Positions 27,264-35,951 of a stretch of DNA of 64,000 nucleotides are shown here, piece after piece (the first letter of the stretch is position 1; the number at the start of each line of letters is the position of its first letter). The notes under the pieces are model-generated. The model worked only from the letters and a program-made list of their open reading frames with translations, was not told the DNA's origin and searched no databases. The DNA comes from Acidicapsa dinghuensis. GTDB taxonomy: Bacteria > Acidobacteriota > Terriglobia > Terriglobales > Acidobacteriaceae. The DNA is taken from NCBI RefSeq assembly GCF_025685685.1, contig NZ_JAGSYH010000004.1:682001-746000 (forward strand), in the 5' to 3' direction. Both the position numbers and the translations under genes were made by a program.

Positions 27264-27749
27264 ATGCGCGCCCGAATCCTTATAGCGGCCGTTGGTTTCC
27301 TTTTTCCGGCTTTTGCCTGTGGCCAAGCTGGTGCTGGATCCGCGGCCGCGGATGGCGCGGCGATTCACCGTCTGCTCGGGGAGTATACCCAAGCTGTCGA
27401 CACGGTTGATCTCAAGTTGTTGGCGCAGATCTGGTCCCATTCTCCCGATGTTTCGTTTATCTATCCATTAGGCGAAGAACACGGCTTCGACGCGATTGAG
27501 CAACATGTCTTTGAGTCTGTCATGGGAGGCATGTTCTCGGCGCGCGATCTTAAGATGCATGACGTGGCAATCTATGTGAATGGCGATTCCGCGTGGTCGG
27601 AGTTCCACTGGGATTTTCAGGCCACGTTGCGCAAGGACGGCTCGGCGGTGACAACGCACGGCGTCGAGACCCAGGTTTACCGAAAAGAAGAGGGAAAGTG
27701 GCGACTTGTCCACGTGCACTATTCGGAAGATCGCAAGCCAGCCTCCTGA
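27264..27749 (+). CDS. SnoaL/NTF2-like (DUF4440-type) secreted protein
   Basis: A 161-residue protein with a signal peptide (RARILIAAVGFLFPAFACGQAG). The NTF2-like cone fold follows: IHRLLGEYTQAVDTVDLKLLAQIWSHSPDVSFIYP, GFDAIEQHVFESVMGGMF, AIYVNGDSAWSEFHWDFQATL and VYRKEEGKWRLVHVHYSED. Members bind small hydrophobic molecules or act as accessory enzymes. No partner gene is evident; the following methyltransferase is convergent. Confidence 0.8.
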   Translation: MRARILIAAVGFLFPAFACGQAGAGSAAADGAAIHRLLGEYTQAVDTVDLKLLAQIWSHSPDVSFIYPLGEEHGFDAIEQHVFESVMGGMFSARDLKMHDVAIYVNGDSAWSEFHWDFQATLRKDGSAVTTHGVETQVYRKEEGKWRLVHVHYSEDRKPAS

Positions 27750-27811
27750 AGATCTCAAAGAAACTCAGCAAATGCATGGGCGGCAAGACGAGAGAGGGGC
27801 TCGCTACCGTC

Positions 27812-28399
27812 CTAAAGCCGCCGCCGCGATAAGCATAACCAAGCCTTGGCACCGTGATCGCGGAATTCGGCGGCACGCAGTTCGACAATTTCGAGAGCCG
27901 GTTCGATGGCAAGAACGACCTCACGGGCCGAGCGCTGCGGCGGCCCGAACTCCCTCGGGCCGCCTTCGGTCGAGCCGATGAGGCTTAGCCAGAGCCCTCC
28001 GGGAGCGAGGGTCGTCCCGATCCGTGCGGCGAAATGGCCCCGCTCCTCCGGTTCATCGAAGACATGAAGACAGCCACGGTCGAAGACGAACTCGAAGGAA
28101 TCCTCGGGCGGAGCGCCGGTGAGAAAGTCCAGGGTTTGGAAACGGCAATCGAGAGCGCGCCCATCCAGTTTCTGCGTGGCTCGTTCGACCGCGAGCGGGG
28201 CAACATCGATGCCCAGGACGTTGAAGCCGCGCTCAGCCATCCAAAGGGCGTTCGTCCCCGTACCGGCACCAACCTCCAGCGTCAGGCTGGGTTGAATGCG
28301 ACCCGAGGTGACGAACTCGATCAGCAACGGTTCCGGCTCGCCCGTGTCCCAGGGAAGCTCTCCCGAGGCATAGCTCTCATTCCAGGAAGGGTGTGACAT
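27812..28399 (-). CDS. Class I SAM-dependent methyltransferase (TehB/thiopurine methyltransferase-like)
   Basis: A 195-residue methyltransferase. WNESYASGELPWDTGEPEPLLIEF is the N-terminal entry typical of TehB/TPMT-like enzymes; LEVGAGTGTNALWMAERGFNVLGIDVAPLAVERA is the SAM-binding motif I to II. FDRGCLHVFDEPEERGHFAARIGTTLAPGGLWLSLIGS covers motifs IV-VI. Substrate unknown: tellurite, thiols, halides and other small nucleophiles are common in this family. Single gene, convergent with the SnoaL-like gene. Confidence 0.88.
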   Translation of the reverse strand: MSHPSWNESYASGELPWDTGEPEPLLIEFVTSGRIQPSLTLEVGAGTGTNALWMAERGFNVLGIDVAPLAVERATQKLDGRALDCRFQTLDFLTGAPPEDSFEFVFDRGCLHVFDEPEERGHFAARIGTTLAPGGLWLSLIGSTEGGPREFGPPQRSAREVVLAIEPALEIVELRAAEFRDHGAKAWLCLSRRRL

Positions 28400-28489
28400 G
28401 ATTCCACAAGTTTAGCGCTCAAAACTAGCAGGCAACCCGATCCAGAGAAGCGGGGCCGCATGATATCCGATCTTCGCTAGACTATTGAT

Positions 28490-29146
28490 TCATTGAGCGC
28501 CTTCCAGCCATCGAGCCAGAACATTCGGAAATGAGCTCTTGAAGTAGTCTTCCCAGTTTCGGATGCACTCACATCCAAGCTTTTCTTCACCTAGATCGGA
28601 AGTGAGCCACCAGATGTCAGTAGGCCCTCCGCAAAGGGGGTCGGACTCTTTTGCTATCCAAACAGACGCGCAGACGGCAACCTGAACATCACGCAAAGTC
28701 TGAAGGCGTTGGTCGGCCTGTTTCAGGATGGCGAGAGCTGCGCCATCTCCGCTGCCGATACAGCAGAACTTCCGCTCACTAAAATCGAAAACTTCTTTAT
28801 CGGAGATCCCCAACAGCCTTGGCGATTTAACGGTGCGTGAAGCAACCGCACACAAAAGTTGGACTTCCGCGTCCGTACTCTCACCCGTATTTGTCATTCT
28901 CCTCTGAATCACTTCGACGGGATCTTGATCGAGGCTCACATGACGCATAGCTCGGAATAGTTCGACCTTGCGCTGAAATCCAACGTTGACGTCGCGCGCG
29001 GCCATCCCGATCAATGCTCTTCCGTTCTGGAAGGCATGAAACGAAAGCTTCGTTCCGTAACGAATCTGATCATCAGCGGTGATCTGACGATCGGCGCCGA
29101 AGACGATGATTCCGCTTGCCGCTCGGCATGCAACGATGACCGTCAA
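28490..29146 (-). CDS. Proteasome-superfamily Ntn hydrolase-like protein
   Basis: A 218-residue protein whose N-terminus, MTVIVACRAASGIIVFGADR, matches the first strands of proteasome beta/HslV-type Ntn hydrolases. After Met removal Thr1 would be the nucleophile. Asp18 (GADRQ) and Lys32 (YGTKLSFHAFQNGRALIGMAA) sit where Asp17 and Lys33 are in proteasome beta subunits, so the catalytic trio appears intact. The family member type is neither clear HslV nor 20S beta; the C-terminal half (WLTSDLGEEKLGCECIRNWEDYF) is unfamiliar. No regulatory ATPase is adjacent. The nuclease-like gene follows upstream after 112 bases on the same strand. Probably a self-compartmentalising peptidase in the accessory island. 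Confidence 0.65.
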   Translation of the reverse strand: MTVIVACRAASGIIVFGADRQITADDQIRYGTKLSFHAFQNGRALIGMAARDVNVGFQRKVELFRAMRHVSLDQDPVEVIQRRMTNTGESTDAEVQLLCAVASRTVKSPRLLGISDKEVFDFSERKFCCIGSGDGAALAILKQADQRLQTLRDVQVAVCASVWIAKESDPLCGGPTDIWWLTSDLGEEKLGCECIRNWEDYFKSSFPNVLARWLEGAQ

Positions 29147-29258
29147 AGTCTCTCTCCGATCACATGGTTTCTCACGATAAGCCGTGTGAGACCTGACGTT
29201 CTATTCGGGCGACGGCAGGTAAACACTCCAATGACGAGGCATCCGACGAATCACCATC

Positions 29259-30404
29259 TTAGTCATCAGGGAACCAGTACGGCTCAAGTCCGAGCAGTTC
29301 CGGCATCCCGGTGCCCTGCTGAACCACCAGGTTACCAGTTTGTCGATCGACGATACGCTGTGTCAGGCTGAACGCATCATTGGGAAGTGGATGTGTGGCC
29401 CAAGGGTTATGGACGAGGATTGGCTCAATGAGCGCGACATGCCATGGATCCAGCGTTGGCCATACCATTACCGCACTAATGTTCGTATGTCTGGCGCCTC
29501 TGTTCGAGGTCCATGCACCGTTCGGTATTCTCCGACCCGAGATGGTCTCTTGCCCCAGAAGCCCATCCATCACGGCGATTTCGTCAATTCCGAACTCGTT
29601 CACAACCTGCGCCGCGACGACGAACGGGAGGGCCAAATTCCCGTATCGGTCCTTGAATATGACCGCATCCCGCAACTCTTCATCGAGTGTGAGTTGCGTG
29701 GCACAGGTCGGCGCCGTGAGGCCGATCGGCCTCGCTGTTGTCGTTCCCCTTGAGTCGTCGCTCTTCGGAATCGGCTCGAACACAATACTCCAGCCTTCGT
29801 GATTCCATGGATACTTAGGAATTTCGTCATATCGCTGGCCAATGTAACTATCCAATATTGCATCTCGATCCAGTCCTTGAAGCCATCGCGTGAGATCCGT
29901 TCGTAGTCGAGCACCCGACGGTGAGGTTTCGGGAGCACCTTCAATGTGAAGAGCCAGGAAAAAGTCGGGCGAACGCAAGTTGTTCAGCGCGTCATAGACC
30001 CGATTGCGCCGATTCTCTTCAGCTTCCTCCCTCTCGGAAGCCGACGTCGCGATGGCCTCGAGATAGAACTGCGCTTGCCCATCACGGCTAACCAGGAAGT
30101 CGGGATGGGTCGTTACGCCTCGTATCTCGGGATGGAAGCTGACCTGATATCCCGAACGAAGCAGCAGATGATGGAGAAAGAGCTCGAAAAGTGCAGAGCG
30201 ATGCTGACTAGCGTTCCGCGAACGAAATCGTTGCTGCAGGTCGAGTCTTTCTTGTACTGGTATTTCCTCGAACCACCGTTCCAGCAGATCGCGCAACACC
30301 CTTACCGATGCTCGTTCGCTATCCCGATAATAGAGGTAGCTAGATTCGCCGAATTGCTTTGGCCGTTGACCGACCGGTGTGGTCGAGACTTCAAAAAGTG
30401 GCAT
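29259..30404 (-). CDS. PD-(D/E)XK nuclease-like protein of the accessory island
   Basis: The 381-residue soluble protein has a restriction-endonuclease-like core: Glu74 in ALFELFLHHLLLRSGYQV, then HPDFLV (Asp102) and FYLEAIA (Glu116). The spacing fits E...PD...ExK, but the expected Lys reads Ile118, so activity is uncertain or the Lys has migrated. The rest (LTRWLQGLDRDAILD, WNHEGWSIVFEPIPK, DLLGQETISGRR-like region) is unknown. Same strand as the proteasome-like gene and the membrane protein, with short gaps, so possibly one transcript of three. Confidence 0.55.
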   Translation of the reverse strand: MPLFEVSTTPVGQRPKQFGESSYLYYRDSERASVRVLRDLLERWFEEIPVQERLDLQQRFRSRNASQHRSALFELFLHHLLLRSGYQVSFHPEIRGVTTHPDFLVSRDGQAQFYLEAIATSASEREEAEENRRNRVYDALNNLRSPDFFLALHIEGAPETSPSGARLRTDLTRWLQGLDRDAILDSYIGQRYDEIPKYPWNHEGWSIVFEPIPKSDDSRGTTTARPIGLTAPTCATQLTLDEELRDAVIFKDRYGNLALPFVVAAQVVNEFGIDEIAVMDGLLGQETISGRRIPNGAWTSNRGARHTNISAVMVWPTLDPWHVALIEPILVHNPWATHPLPNDAFSLTQRIVDRQTGNLVVQQGTGMPELLGLEPYWFPDD

Positions 30405-30468
30405 GCTCTTGTCTTCAACTCACTTGTCAGACGTTCAATTTCGACTCGCCGGATACTTAAGCATTCGT

Positions 30469-31158
30469 TTAGATTCCAATGTGGGCGAACGAATAGTACA
30501 GCCAAAATCCAACGATGATAGCCGTTACCGCAAACGCCGACTTCAAAACGATGTTGAGTTTAATGTCAGATACCGTCAACGGGACAAACTCGTCAGAAGT
30601 GTCTTCAGCGCGATCGATGCGTTGGAGGATCAGCCTGAACAAGCGAACGATTCCGAGAGCTGACGTGACTCCAAAAATCAAATAGAGGGCGAAGAGCACT
30701 TTCTCAACACCGCCTCTGCCATGTGTCACAGTTGAAAGCAACTGGAGGCTGCAGAGACCGATACACCAGATCATTATCAGTAGCCCTGACCCGACCCCGC
30801 AGGTTACGGCGCTCGCTACACCCCTTCCTGAGTAGCAAAAGGGATTCAGGAACCATTTGTGAGTCAATACGGCGGCTATCGCGCGGCCAGCTTCAGACTC
30901 CGGACACATCTTCAAGAAGTCGCCAGCCTTCCAGCCAGTGATGGTGAACAGGAGGAGCAAGCAGTCAAAGATCGCGACAACCACTCCATAGGCGTTGTCG
31001 GTATCGAGATGTAGTCCGAGGACATCGAACCCCTTGGTCACTCCTGCTGCTGCCAGGAGGACAATCAGAGCCGGAACAATGAACGTGGTCGCGATCAGTT
31101 CCATTTGATCGACGTGCTTTTCGACGATCGAACTCGTTCCCAGCTGATTCTCGGACAC
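30469..31158 (-). CDS. Polytopic membrane protein, function unknown
   Basis: The start is taken as GTG 31158 (SENQLGTSSIVEKHV), with GGAGG seven bases upstream; an in-frame ATG at 31203 lacks one. The product is about 229 residues with some five helices (LIATTFIVPALIVLLAAAGV, GVVVAIFDCLLLLFTIT, VASAVTCGVGSGLLIMIWCIGL, KVLFALYLIFGVTSALGIV, AFAVTAIIVGFWLYYSF) and a charged cytoplasmic loop. Not recognised. It may be the first gene of a - strand unit with the nuclease-like and proteasome-like genes. Confidence 0.65.
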   Translation of the reverse strand: MSENQLGTSSIVEKHVDQMELIATTFIVPALIVLLAAAGVTKGFDVLGLHLDTDNAYGVVVAIFDCLLLLFTITGWKAGDFLKMCPESEAGRAIAAVLTHKWFLNPFCYSGRGVASAVTCGVGSGLLIMIWCIGLCSLQLLSTVTHGRGGVEKVLFALYLIFGVTSALGIVRLFRLILQRIDRAEDTSDEFVPLTVSDIKLNIVLKSAFAVTAIIVGFWLYYSFAHIGI

Positions 31159-31545
31159 AGAAGACCTCCAGGCTGGGGCAGCTCGACGATACAGGGAGCA
31201 CATCTAGTGGACCCTAATCGAGTTCCAGCTGTCTGCTTGGCTAGTTTTCCAGTAGGAAGAATTATAGAGACCAGCCCCGGAAACAGATCCGGATCAACGT
31301 CGCTTAGCTTCGGATTCTGCTCCTCTGAACGCGGCGGGAGACTCCCGGAAACTCGATCTTTCGAAAACATTCACCCCAGAAAAGGGAAACATGGCAGGAA
31401 GTCGTTAGAGATAATAGATACTTCCTCTGGACATTCTGCCTCCCCCGGGCCCAGACTGATATCCCCCGGACAATTCACAAGTTGATAGCCCGTTTGGACC
31501 AATGTCTCGTGAACGCATGATGAACGCCGTGGTGGGAGTATTGCA
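31159..31545. other. Intergenic region between divergent membrane-protein and hemocyanin-like genes
   Basis: About 390 bases, AT-richer than its surroundings. Must contain both promoters; I cannot assign -35/-10 boxes with confidence. Confidence 0.35.
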
Positions 31546-33615
31546 ATGGCAGAACAGCAAGCGACGATCGACTCGGTACTGGCTGGCCGCGGACTCGCCC
31601 CTGAGTTTCGCCTCCCCCGCGGACAATTCCTTGAGGCGCTGCCCGGCGAGCCCCCTCCCCTGTTTAGCGCATTTGTGGACCAGCATCTTCGCCAGGCGCT
31701 CGAACTCGCTTATCGCTTCGATCAGGTAACCAATGAAAGTGGTCTCGATGCAGCGATTGGGGCGATAGGTGAAGCGCTCAGAGCAGAGTCGGTCGTTGGT
31801 CTCGTGCAGTATTCAGTGCTGCTGTTCCTTACCCACAATCCCCAGGGGCGCAGCAAGATTAAGATCAAGCCGCTTGAGATGCGCCAACCGGACCTCGTTC
31901 TGTCCTCCTCTTCTGCCAATTTGGCGGCATCCACTGCCGGATCTAGAACTTCTCCCCCAGGCCCAACTCCCCCGGATGGTCTTGGCTACTGGCGCGAAGA
32001 TCCATTGATCAATGAACACCATGAGCATTGGCACCTGGTCTACCCCACGAGCCTGAGTCCTCTGCCTGCGCCAACCGCCTCGGGCTATCCAATTGGCGAT
32101 CGCCATGGGGAGCTGTTTTTCTACATGCACCAACAGATGATCGCGCGGTACGATGCAGAACGCCTCGCACTGGGACACGCGCGAGTGAACCCGTTTGCCG
32201 TGACCCCTTACACAGAATCCCAATTCCGCGTTCCGATTGCGGAAGGCTACGATCCCGGACCCCTCAAGCTCTGGGATGGGGAAAAACCGTATCCCTTCCG
32301 AGCACGACCCGCGGGAGCATCCATCTCCGACCTGACGCTCGATGAGAGTTCCACTGGCGGCCCGAATTGGGGCAAAATCCGGCCTGGAGCAAAGCTATCT
32401 CAACAGGTTAGCTTTGGTAATGCAGCGATGGTGGCTGCCACGACCGGCACCTACGCTTCGGCCGGGGGCAAGGCTGTCAATGCTGACAATCTCGGCAATA
32501 CTGTCGAGGCCAATATCAATGCCGTCGATTTCGTCGACACCAATCCGCCGGCGAATCATCCTCTCTACGGCAATCTTCATAATGACGGCCATATCCATTT
32601 CATGCTGTACGACAACATCGCTCCTTATGGAGTGATGGCTGCGACAACGACGGCAATCAGGGATCCGATTTTCTTTCGTTGGCACAAGCTGATCGACGAC
32701 ATCTACTTCTCCTATCAGGAGACGCTCTCTGCTTACGACTTTTCCGTCGGTCCCAAGGTCACAATCCGCAAAAAGGATGTGAGCGGCGTCTCGGACGTCA
32801 TCCTTTGTCTCGGAGACGGCCTGCCCGCCTCGATCGCGGGCCATAAGTTCGGAAGCAGAGCCTACAACGACCTTGCTGCGGCCGCGTTCGGTGGGGCGGA
32901 ATGGCACAATGACTTCTCACACGGCTCCGTTCAACTCAAAAGTGGCGAAACCATCACTACAACCGATGAGCTTGTCACAGAGATGTTGACCCGCAAAATT
33001 GTACTCGAACAAGACGGCGGGAAGAAGGTGGAAGAGACGATCCAATACCTCTCACACGACGACTTCTACTACTTCATCCGATTGCAGAACGATGATGACC
33101 ACGATCAGACAGTTGCCGTGAGGATCTTCCTGGCGCCGGAATCCGAGTCCGCGGACCGAAGAGCATGGATTGAAATGGACCGGTTCGCGTCCAAAATCGG
33201 CGCTGGCGGGCGGGTGGTGGTATTTCGTTCTGCAGATCAGTCGTCCGTGATCCGAAAGCCGGCTCTGCGACCTGATGACCTGACCAACGAGGATGGGGCG
33301 ACGCGGGCCCGCGAAGCGCAGGCATGGTGTGATTGCGGGTGGCCGTACACCGTATTGCTTCCGCGAGGCACTAGAGAAGGAATGGACTTCCGACTCCTCG
33401 TTCTGTGTTCGAGCGGGGATGACTTGATCATGCCGGACCATCCAGAGTGCTGCACATCGATCAGCTATTGTGGTCTCCAAAGTCTGGAATATCCCGACAA
33501 GACCGCGATGGGATATCCATTTGACCGCCCGTTCCGAATGCCAATCCGGAACACCGCCCAATCATTTTCCAACTGGTCGTCGAGGCCCATTAGGATTCGC
33601 TGCAAGAACATTTGA
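31546..33615 (+). CDS. Arthropod-type hemocyanin/prophenoloxidase homologue (type 3 copper protein)
   Basis: The 689-residue protein has the full three-domain layout of arthropod hemocyanins and insect prophenoloxidases. An all-helical N domain (about 1-130; FRLPRGQFLEAL, LVQYSVLLFLTHNPQGR). A copper M domain: CuA His159 and His163 in NEHHEHWHLVYP, His195 in GELFFYMHQQMIARYDAERL; CuB His345 and His349 in NLHNDGHIHFM, His380 in RDPIFFRWHKLID. An Ig-like C domain with CDCGWPYTVLLPRGTREGMDF and CGLQSLEYPDKTAMGYPFDRPF. All six copper ligands are present. No signal peptide or arginine activation site is obvious. Expected role: oxidation of phenols or oxygen binding, probably cytosolic. RBS GGGAG lies eight bases upstream. 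Very unusual in bacteria, so transfer is suspected. A DUF4238-like gene follows. Confidence 0.9.
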   Translation: MAEQQATIDSVLAGRGLAPEFRLPRGQFLEALPGEPPPLFSAFVDQHLRQALELAYRFDQVTNESGLDAAIGAIGEALRAESVVGLVQYSVLLFLTHNPQGRSKIKIKPLEMRQPDLVLSSSSANLAASTAGSRTSPPGPTPPDGLGYWREDPLINEHHEHWHLVYPTSLSPLPAPTASGYPIGDRHGELFFYMHQQMIARYDAERLALGHARVNPFAVTPYTESQFRVPIAEGYDPGPLKLWDGEKPYPFRARPAGASISDLTLDESSTGGPNWGKIRPGAKLSQQVSFGNAAMVAATTGTYASAGGKAVNADNLGNTVEANINAVDFVDTNPPANHPLYGNLHNDGHIHFMLYDNIAPYGVMAATTTAIRDPIFFRWHKLIDDIYFSYQETLSAYDFSVGPKVTIRKKDVSGVSDVILCLGDGLPASIAGHKFGSRAYNDLAAAAFGGAEWHNDFSHGSVQLKSGETITTTDELVTEMLTRKIVLEQDGGKKVEETIQYLSHDDFYYFIRLQNDDDHDQTVAVRIFLAPESESADRRAWIEMDRFASKIGAGGRVVVFRSADQSSVIRKPALRPDDLTNEDGATRAREAQAWCDCGWPYTVLLPRGTREGMDFRLLVLCSSGDDLIMPDHPECCTSISYCGLQSLEYPDKTAMGYPFDRPFRMPIRNTAQSFSNWSSRPIRIRCKNI

Positions 33616-33790
33616 GATCCAGTCCGAAATCGCAAACGCTGCTCGCAATTGGCGCCAAGAGCTCAGACCTCGTGAATTCCATCGAGGCTTCGGAGCTACG
33701 GAAGCACTACCTGTCTACGCCTTTGTTGAACTCTCGGTATGGTGAAAAGGAATCTGTTGGCCGAATCTAGAAGGAGAGGTTCGCGACTAA

Positions 33791-34801
33791 ATGGGCATTC
33801 AGCACCCGAATGATACTGCGAATCAACACTATGTCTCTCAAGTGGAACAGCGCCTCAATTCACTAAACCCGAATGCGGCGCCGGAGAATCAGCGTATCTA
33901 CTGCCACACGCTGGTTGATCGAGAGACCTTTGCCATTTCGCTCGATTCCGCCAAAGGAAGACTTATCTCCAAGACCCTTGCCCTTCGAGATCTCTTCAGT
34001 TTCGACGTGATCCCCACCGGCGCTTTGCGCCTGAACTTCGAGACACTTTTTCAACAATACGAAGCAAATATGGAAACCAATACCTCCTCCTTGTTACGAA
34101 AATTGGACGGAGGCTCAACGGATCTCAAACGGGAGATCCTGGAGATTTTCGTGGCAAAGTTTATGAACTTTCTGCGGAACCCATTCTCGGTTGAGAAGGT
34201 GCTGAACACGGTCGGCGACCTCTTGCGTTTCGAGCCCACGGATCCAGACCTTCTAGCACAATACAAAGCTGTACTCACGGGACGGAAGCCACACCAGGCT
34301 CATCTCTGTGCACAACTGGGCATCGATCCTGAGCGCTATCGAATGTGGTTGGCCGCGTTGTTCATGATGATGTTGCAGCCCATCCCCGGGGGACCGAATT
34401 TCATGGAGAGCACCGTCAAAGCGGTCTTCGAGAGACCCTCAGGGTTTCCGATGGTGTGTGTCTATCGCTACGGCGGCGAACACGCGGACAAGAGATGCCT
34501 GCTTTCCGATCGAGGCTTTTCAAATCCATTACCCCAAGAGCCTCATCTGTCATTCAGCTTCAATCTCACTTCAACCGCTTTCATCATTTATCTGTTTGCG
34601 GCGATTCACGAATTAAATCTCCCATTCAAGCCTCCCCCCGGAGTGCTTGAGCTGTATCGGACGAGACAAAAGCAAGTCCGGGTTATCCCATTTACCAACG
34701 ACCTCGCCGCTCTGGCCCGCTATAACCAGAATGTTGTCTATCAGTGTCATCACGCGGTGTACTCATCGTCGCAGTCCGTCTACGGCGTGCAAGTCAAGTA
34801 G
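33791..34801 (+). CDS. DUF4238-like protein
   Basis: The 336-residue protein begins NDTANQHYVSQVEQRLNSLNP, the HYV.Q signature near the N-terminus of DUF4238 proteins, followed by a long helical region (LRLNFETLFQQYEANMETNTSSLLRKLDG, LEIFVAKFMNFLRNPFSVEKVL) and a C-terminal YNQNVVYQCHHAVYSSSQSVYG. These proteins are frequent in accessory islands, and no biochemical activity is established that I can name. A strong RBS (AAGGAGAGG) precedes the ATG. It follows the hemocyanin-like gene by 175 bases on the same strand, possibly in one operon. Confidence 0.6.
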   Translation: MGIQHPNDTANQHYVSQVEQRLNSLNPNAAPENQRIYCHTLVDRETFAISLDSAKGRLISKTLALRDLFSFDVIPTGALRLNFETLFQQYEANMETNTSSLLRKLDGGSTDLKREILEIFVAKFMNFLRNPFSVEKVLNTVGDLLRFEPTDPDLLAQYKAVLTGRKPHQAHLCAQLGIDPERYRMWLAALFMMMLQPIPGGPNFMESTVKAVFERPSGFPMVCVYRYGGEHADKRCLLSDRGFSNPLPQEPHLSFSFNLTSTAFIIYLFAAIHELNLPFKPPPGVLELYRTRQKQVRVIPFTNDLAALARYNQNVVYQCHHAVYSSSQSVYGVQVK

Positions 34802-34907
34802 GCGCAGCCGCCGTCGACGAGGGAATCCGGATTCGCTCGAATTCGGAGCGGGAGAGCGCGATCACTCCTCATCACGTGGTTTCAAGCCGCGGCTTGGTGG
34901 ACAGGGC

Positions 34908-35849
34908 TCAGGGCACCCGTAATGGAATTCCAGAAGATGTCATTGATTGAATGACGACTTCTGCCGATCGCAAGTAACCTTTCATTGTCTCCTCGAAGAG
35001 CTCCGGCTCCGCCGATGGGCCGAGAATGACGGAATCAAAGGCCATTTGATCCTGGGAGTTTCCAGTAAGCGGCAGGGACACGTATGGAATCAATCGTTGG
35101 TCTTTTACGCGATATTCTGTCTTGAGCGGTGACGGCGGATTCTCGAAAACGTCGGGGTATTTCCCAGCGATGTGTCGAAAGACCGGGAGATACGTCGGAG
35201 TGGAATAGATGAGTCGCCACTCTGCCTCCTCTTTGAACCCTGGATGCTTGAGCAGCGGAGCAGACATTGACAGCAGTTGAAGAAACTCCTCCTGCATGGA
35301 CTCCAGACGGCCTGCGCCCATGTATGCCTCTGAGATTTCATCGTGAAGAAGATGGTCCAATATTCCGTCCACAATCTGCTGCTGTCGCACGGCTTCGTAG
35401 CAGACCTTCACCGTGACGACCCCATGGAGAAAAAGGGATGTGTGAAGATCAACGGAGTCGAATCCTATGCTGACTCCCCCACCATCGGGGCAATATCCAC
35501 GCCACTGACTCAATTGGTTCCCGTTCTCGCTCAATGAACAGACGTAGACTCCGTGAGATCTGTAGTGTGATTGAACCCAGCGGTTCAATCCTGCGTGCAG
35601 CGCTCGCAAATCATCGCCTCGTTCGGGCTCCAGATCCCTTCGCCTCTCCAGACTGCTACCGGCTATTGAAGCGATGTAGCGAACTTCGGACCAGTCATTG
35701 AGAAAGCGGGCATCGGTGGCCCACATCGTCCTCGATTCGATAATCCCTCGGAGCCCGGCAATCGTGGTGTAGTGAAACAAAGGCTTCGTTGGATTAGTGC
35801 CGAAGATTTCCCCAAGAGGCGCGAGAAAATGGTGTCCGCTTTCGGTCAT
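34908..35849 (-). CDS. DUF2971-like protein
   Basis: A 313-residue soluble protein matching DUF2971: LFHYTTIAGLRGIIESRTMWATDARFLNDWSEV at the N-terminus, VYVCSLSENGNQLSQWRGYCPDGGGVSIGFD in the middle and EAEWRLIYS, VILGPSAEPE at the end. The His-Tyr and Trp-Arg-Gly residues give it an ADP-ribosyltransferase-like appearance, which is speculation for this member. RBS AGGAG lies eight bases before ATG 35849. Found in many defence and toxin islands; here between the DUF4238-like gene and the RES/Xre pair. Confidence 0.75.
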   Translation of the reverse strand: MTESGHHFLAPLGEIFGTNPTKPLFHYTTIAGLRGIIESRTMWATDARFLNDWSEVRYIASIAGSSLERRRDLEPERGDDLRALHAGLNRWVQSHYRSHGVYVCSLSENGNQLSQWRGYCPDGGGVSIGFDSVDLHTSLFLHGVVTVKVCYEAVRQQQIVDGILDHLLHDEISEAYMGAGRLESMQEEFLQLLSMSAPLLKHPGFKEEAEWRLIYSTPTYLPVFRHIAGKYPDVFENPPSPLKTEYRVKDQRLIPYVSLPLTGNSQDQMAFDSVILGPSAEPELFEETMKGYLRSAEVVIQSMTSSGIPLRVP

Positions 35850-35902
35850 GCTGATCTCCTAGTTTTTGCTCCCATGGGTTGTCCGTTCCAGATTCCGCAT
35901 CA

Positions 35903-35932
35903 TTGACATTACTAGAATCATGTGTATCATGT
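35903..35932 (+). promoter_or_regulatory. Promoter of the RES/Xre pair with tandem ATCATGT boxes
   Basis: TTGACA (35903-35908), 16-base spacer, TATCAT (35925-35930). Two direct repeats ATCATGT (35917-35923, 35926-35932) flank and overlap the -10, well placed for autorepression by the antitoxin. This also argues against the in-frame ATG at 35922 as start. Confidence 0.6.
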
Positions 35933-35951
35933 AAATAACGGGTGTAACGAT

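Noticed and set aside
33616..33745. Possible second-frame extension of the hemocyanin-like gene
   Set aside because: The C domain is already complete at the PFDRPF region; the extra frame has no family match.
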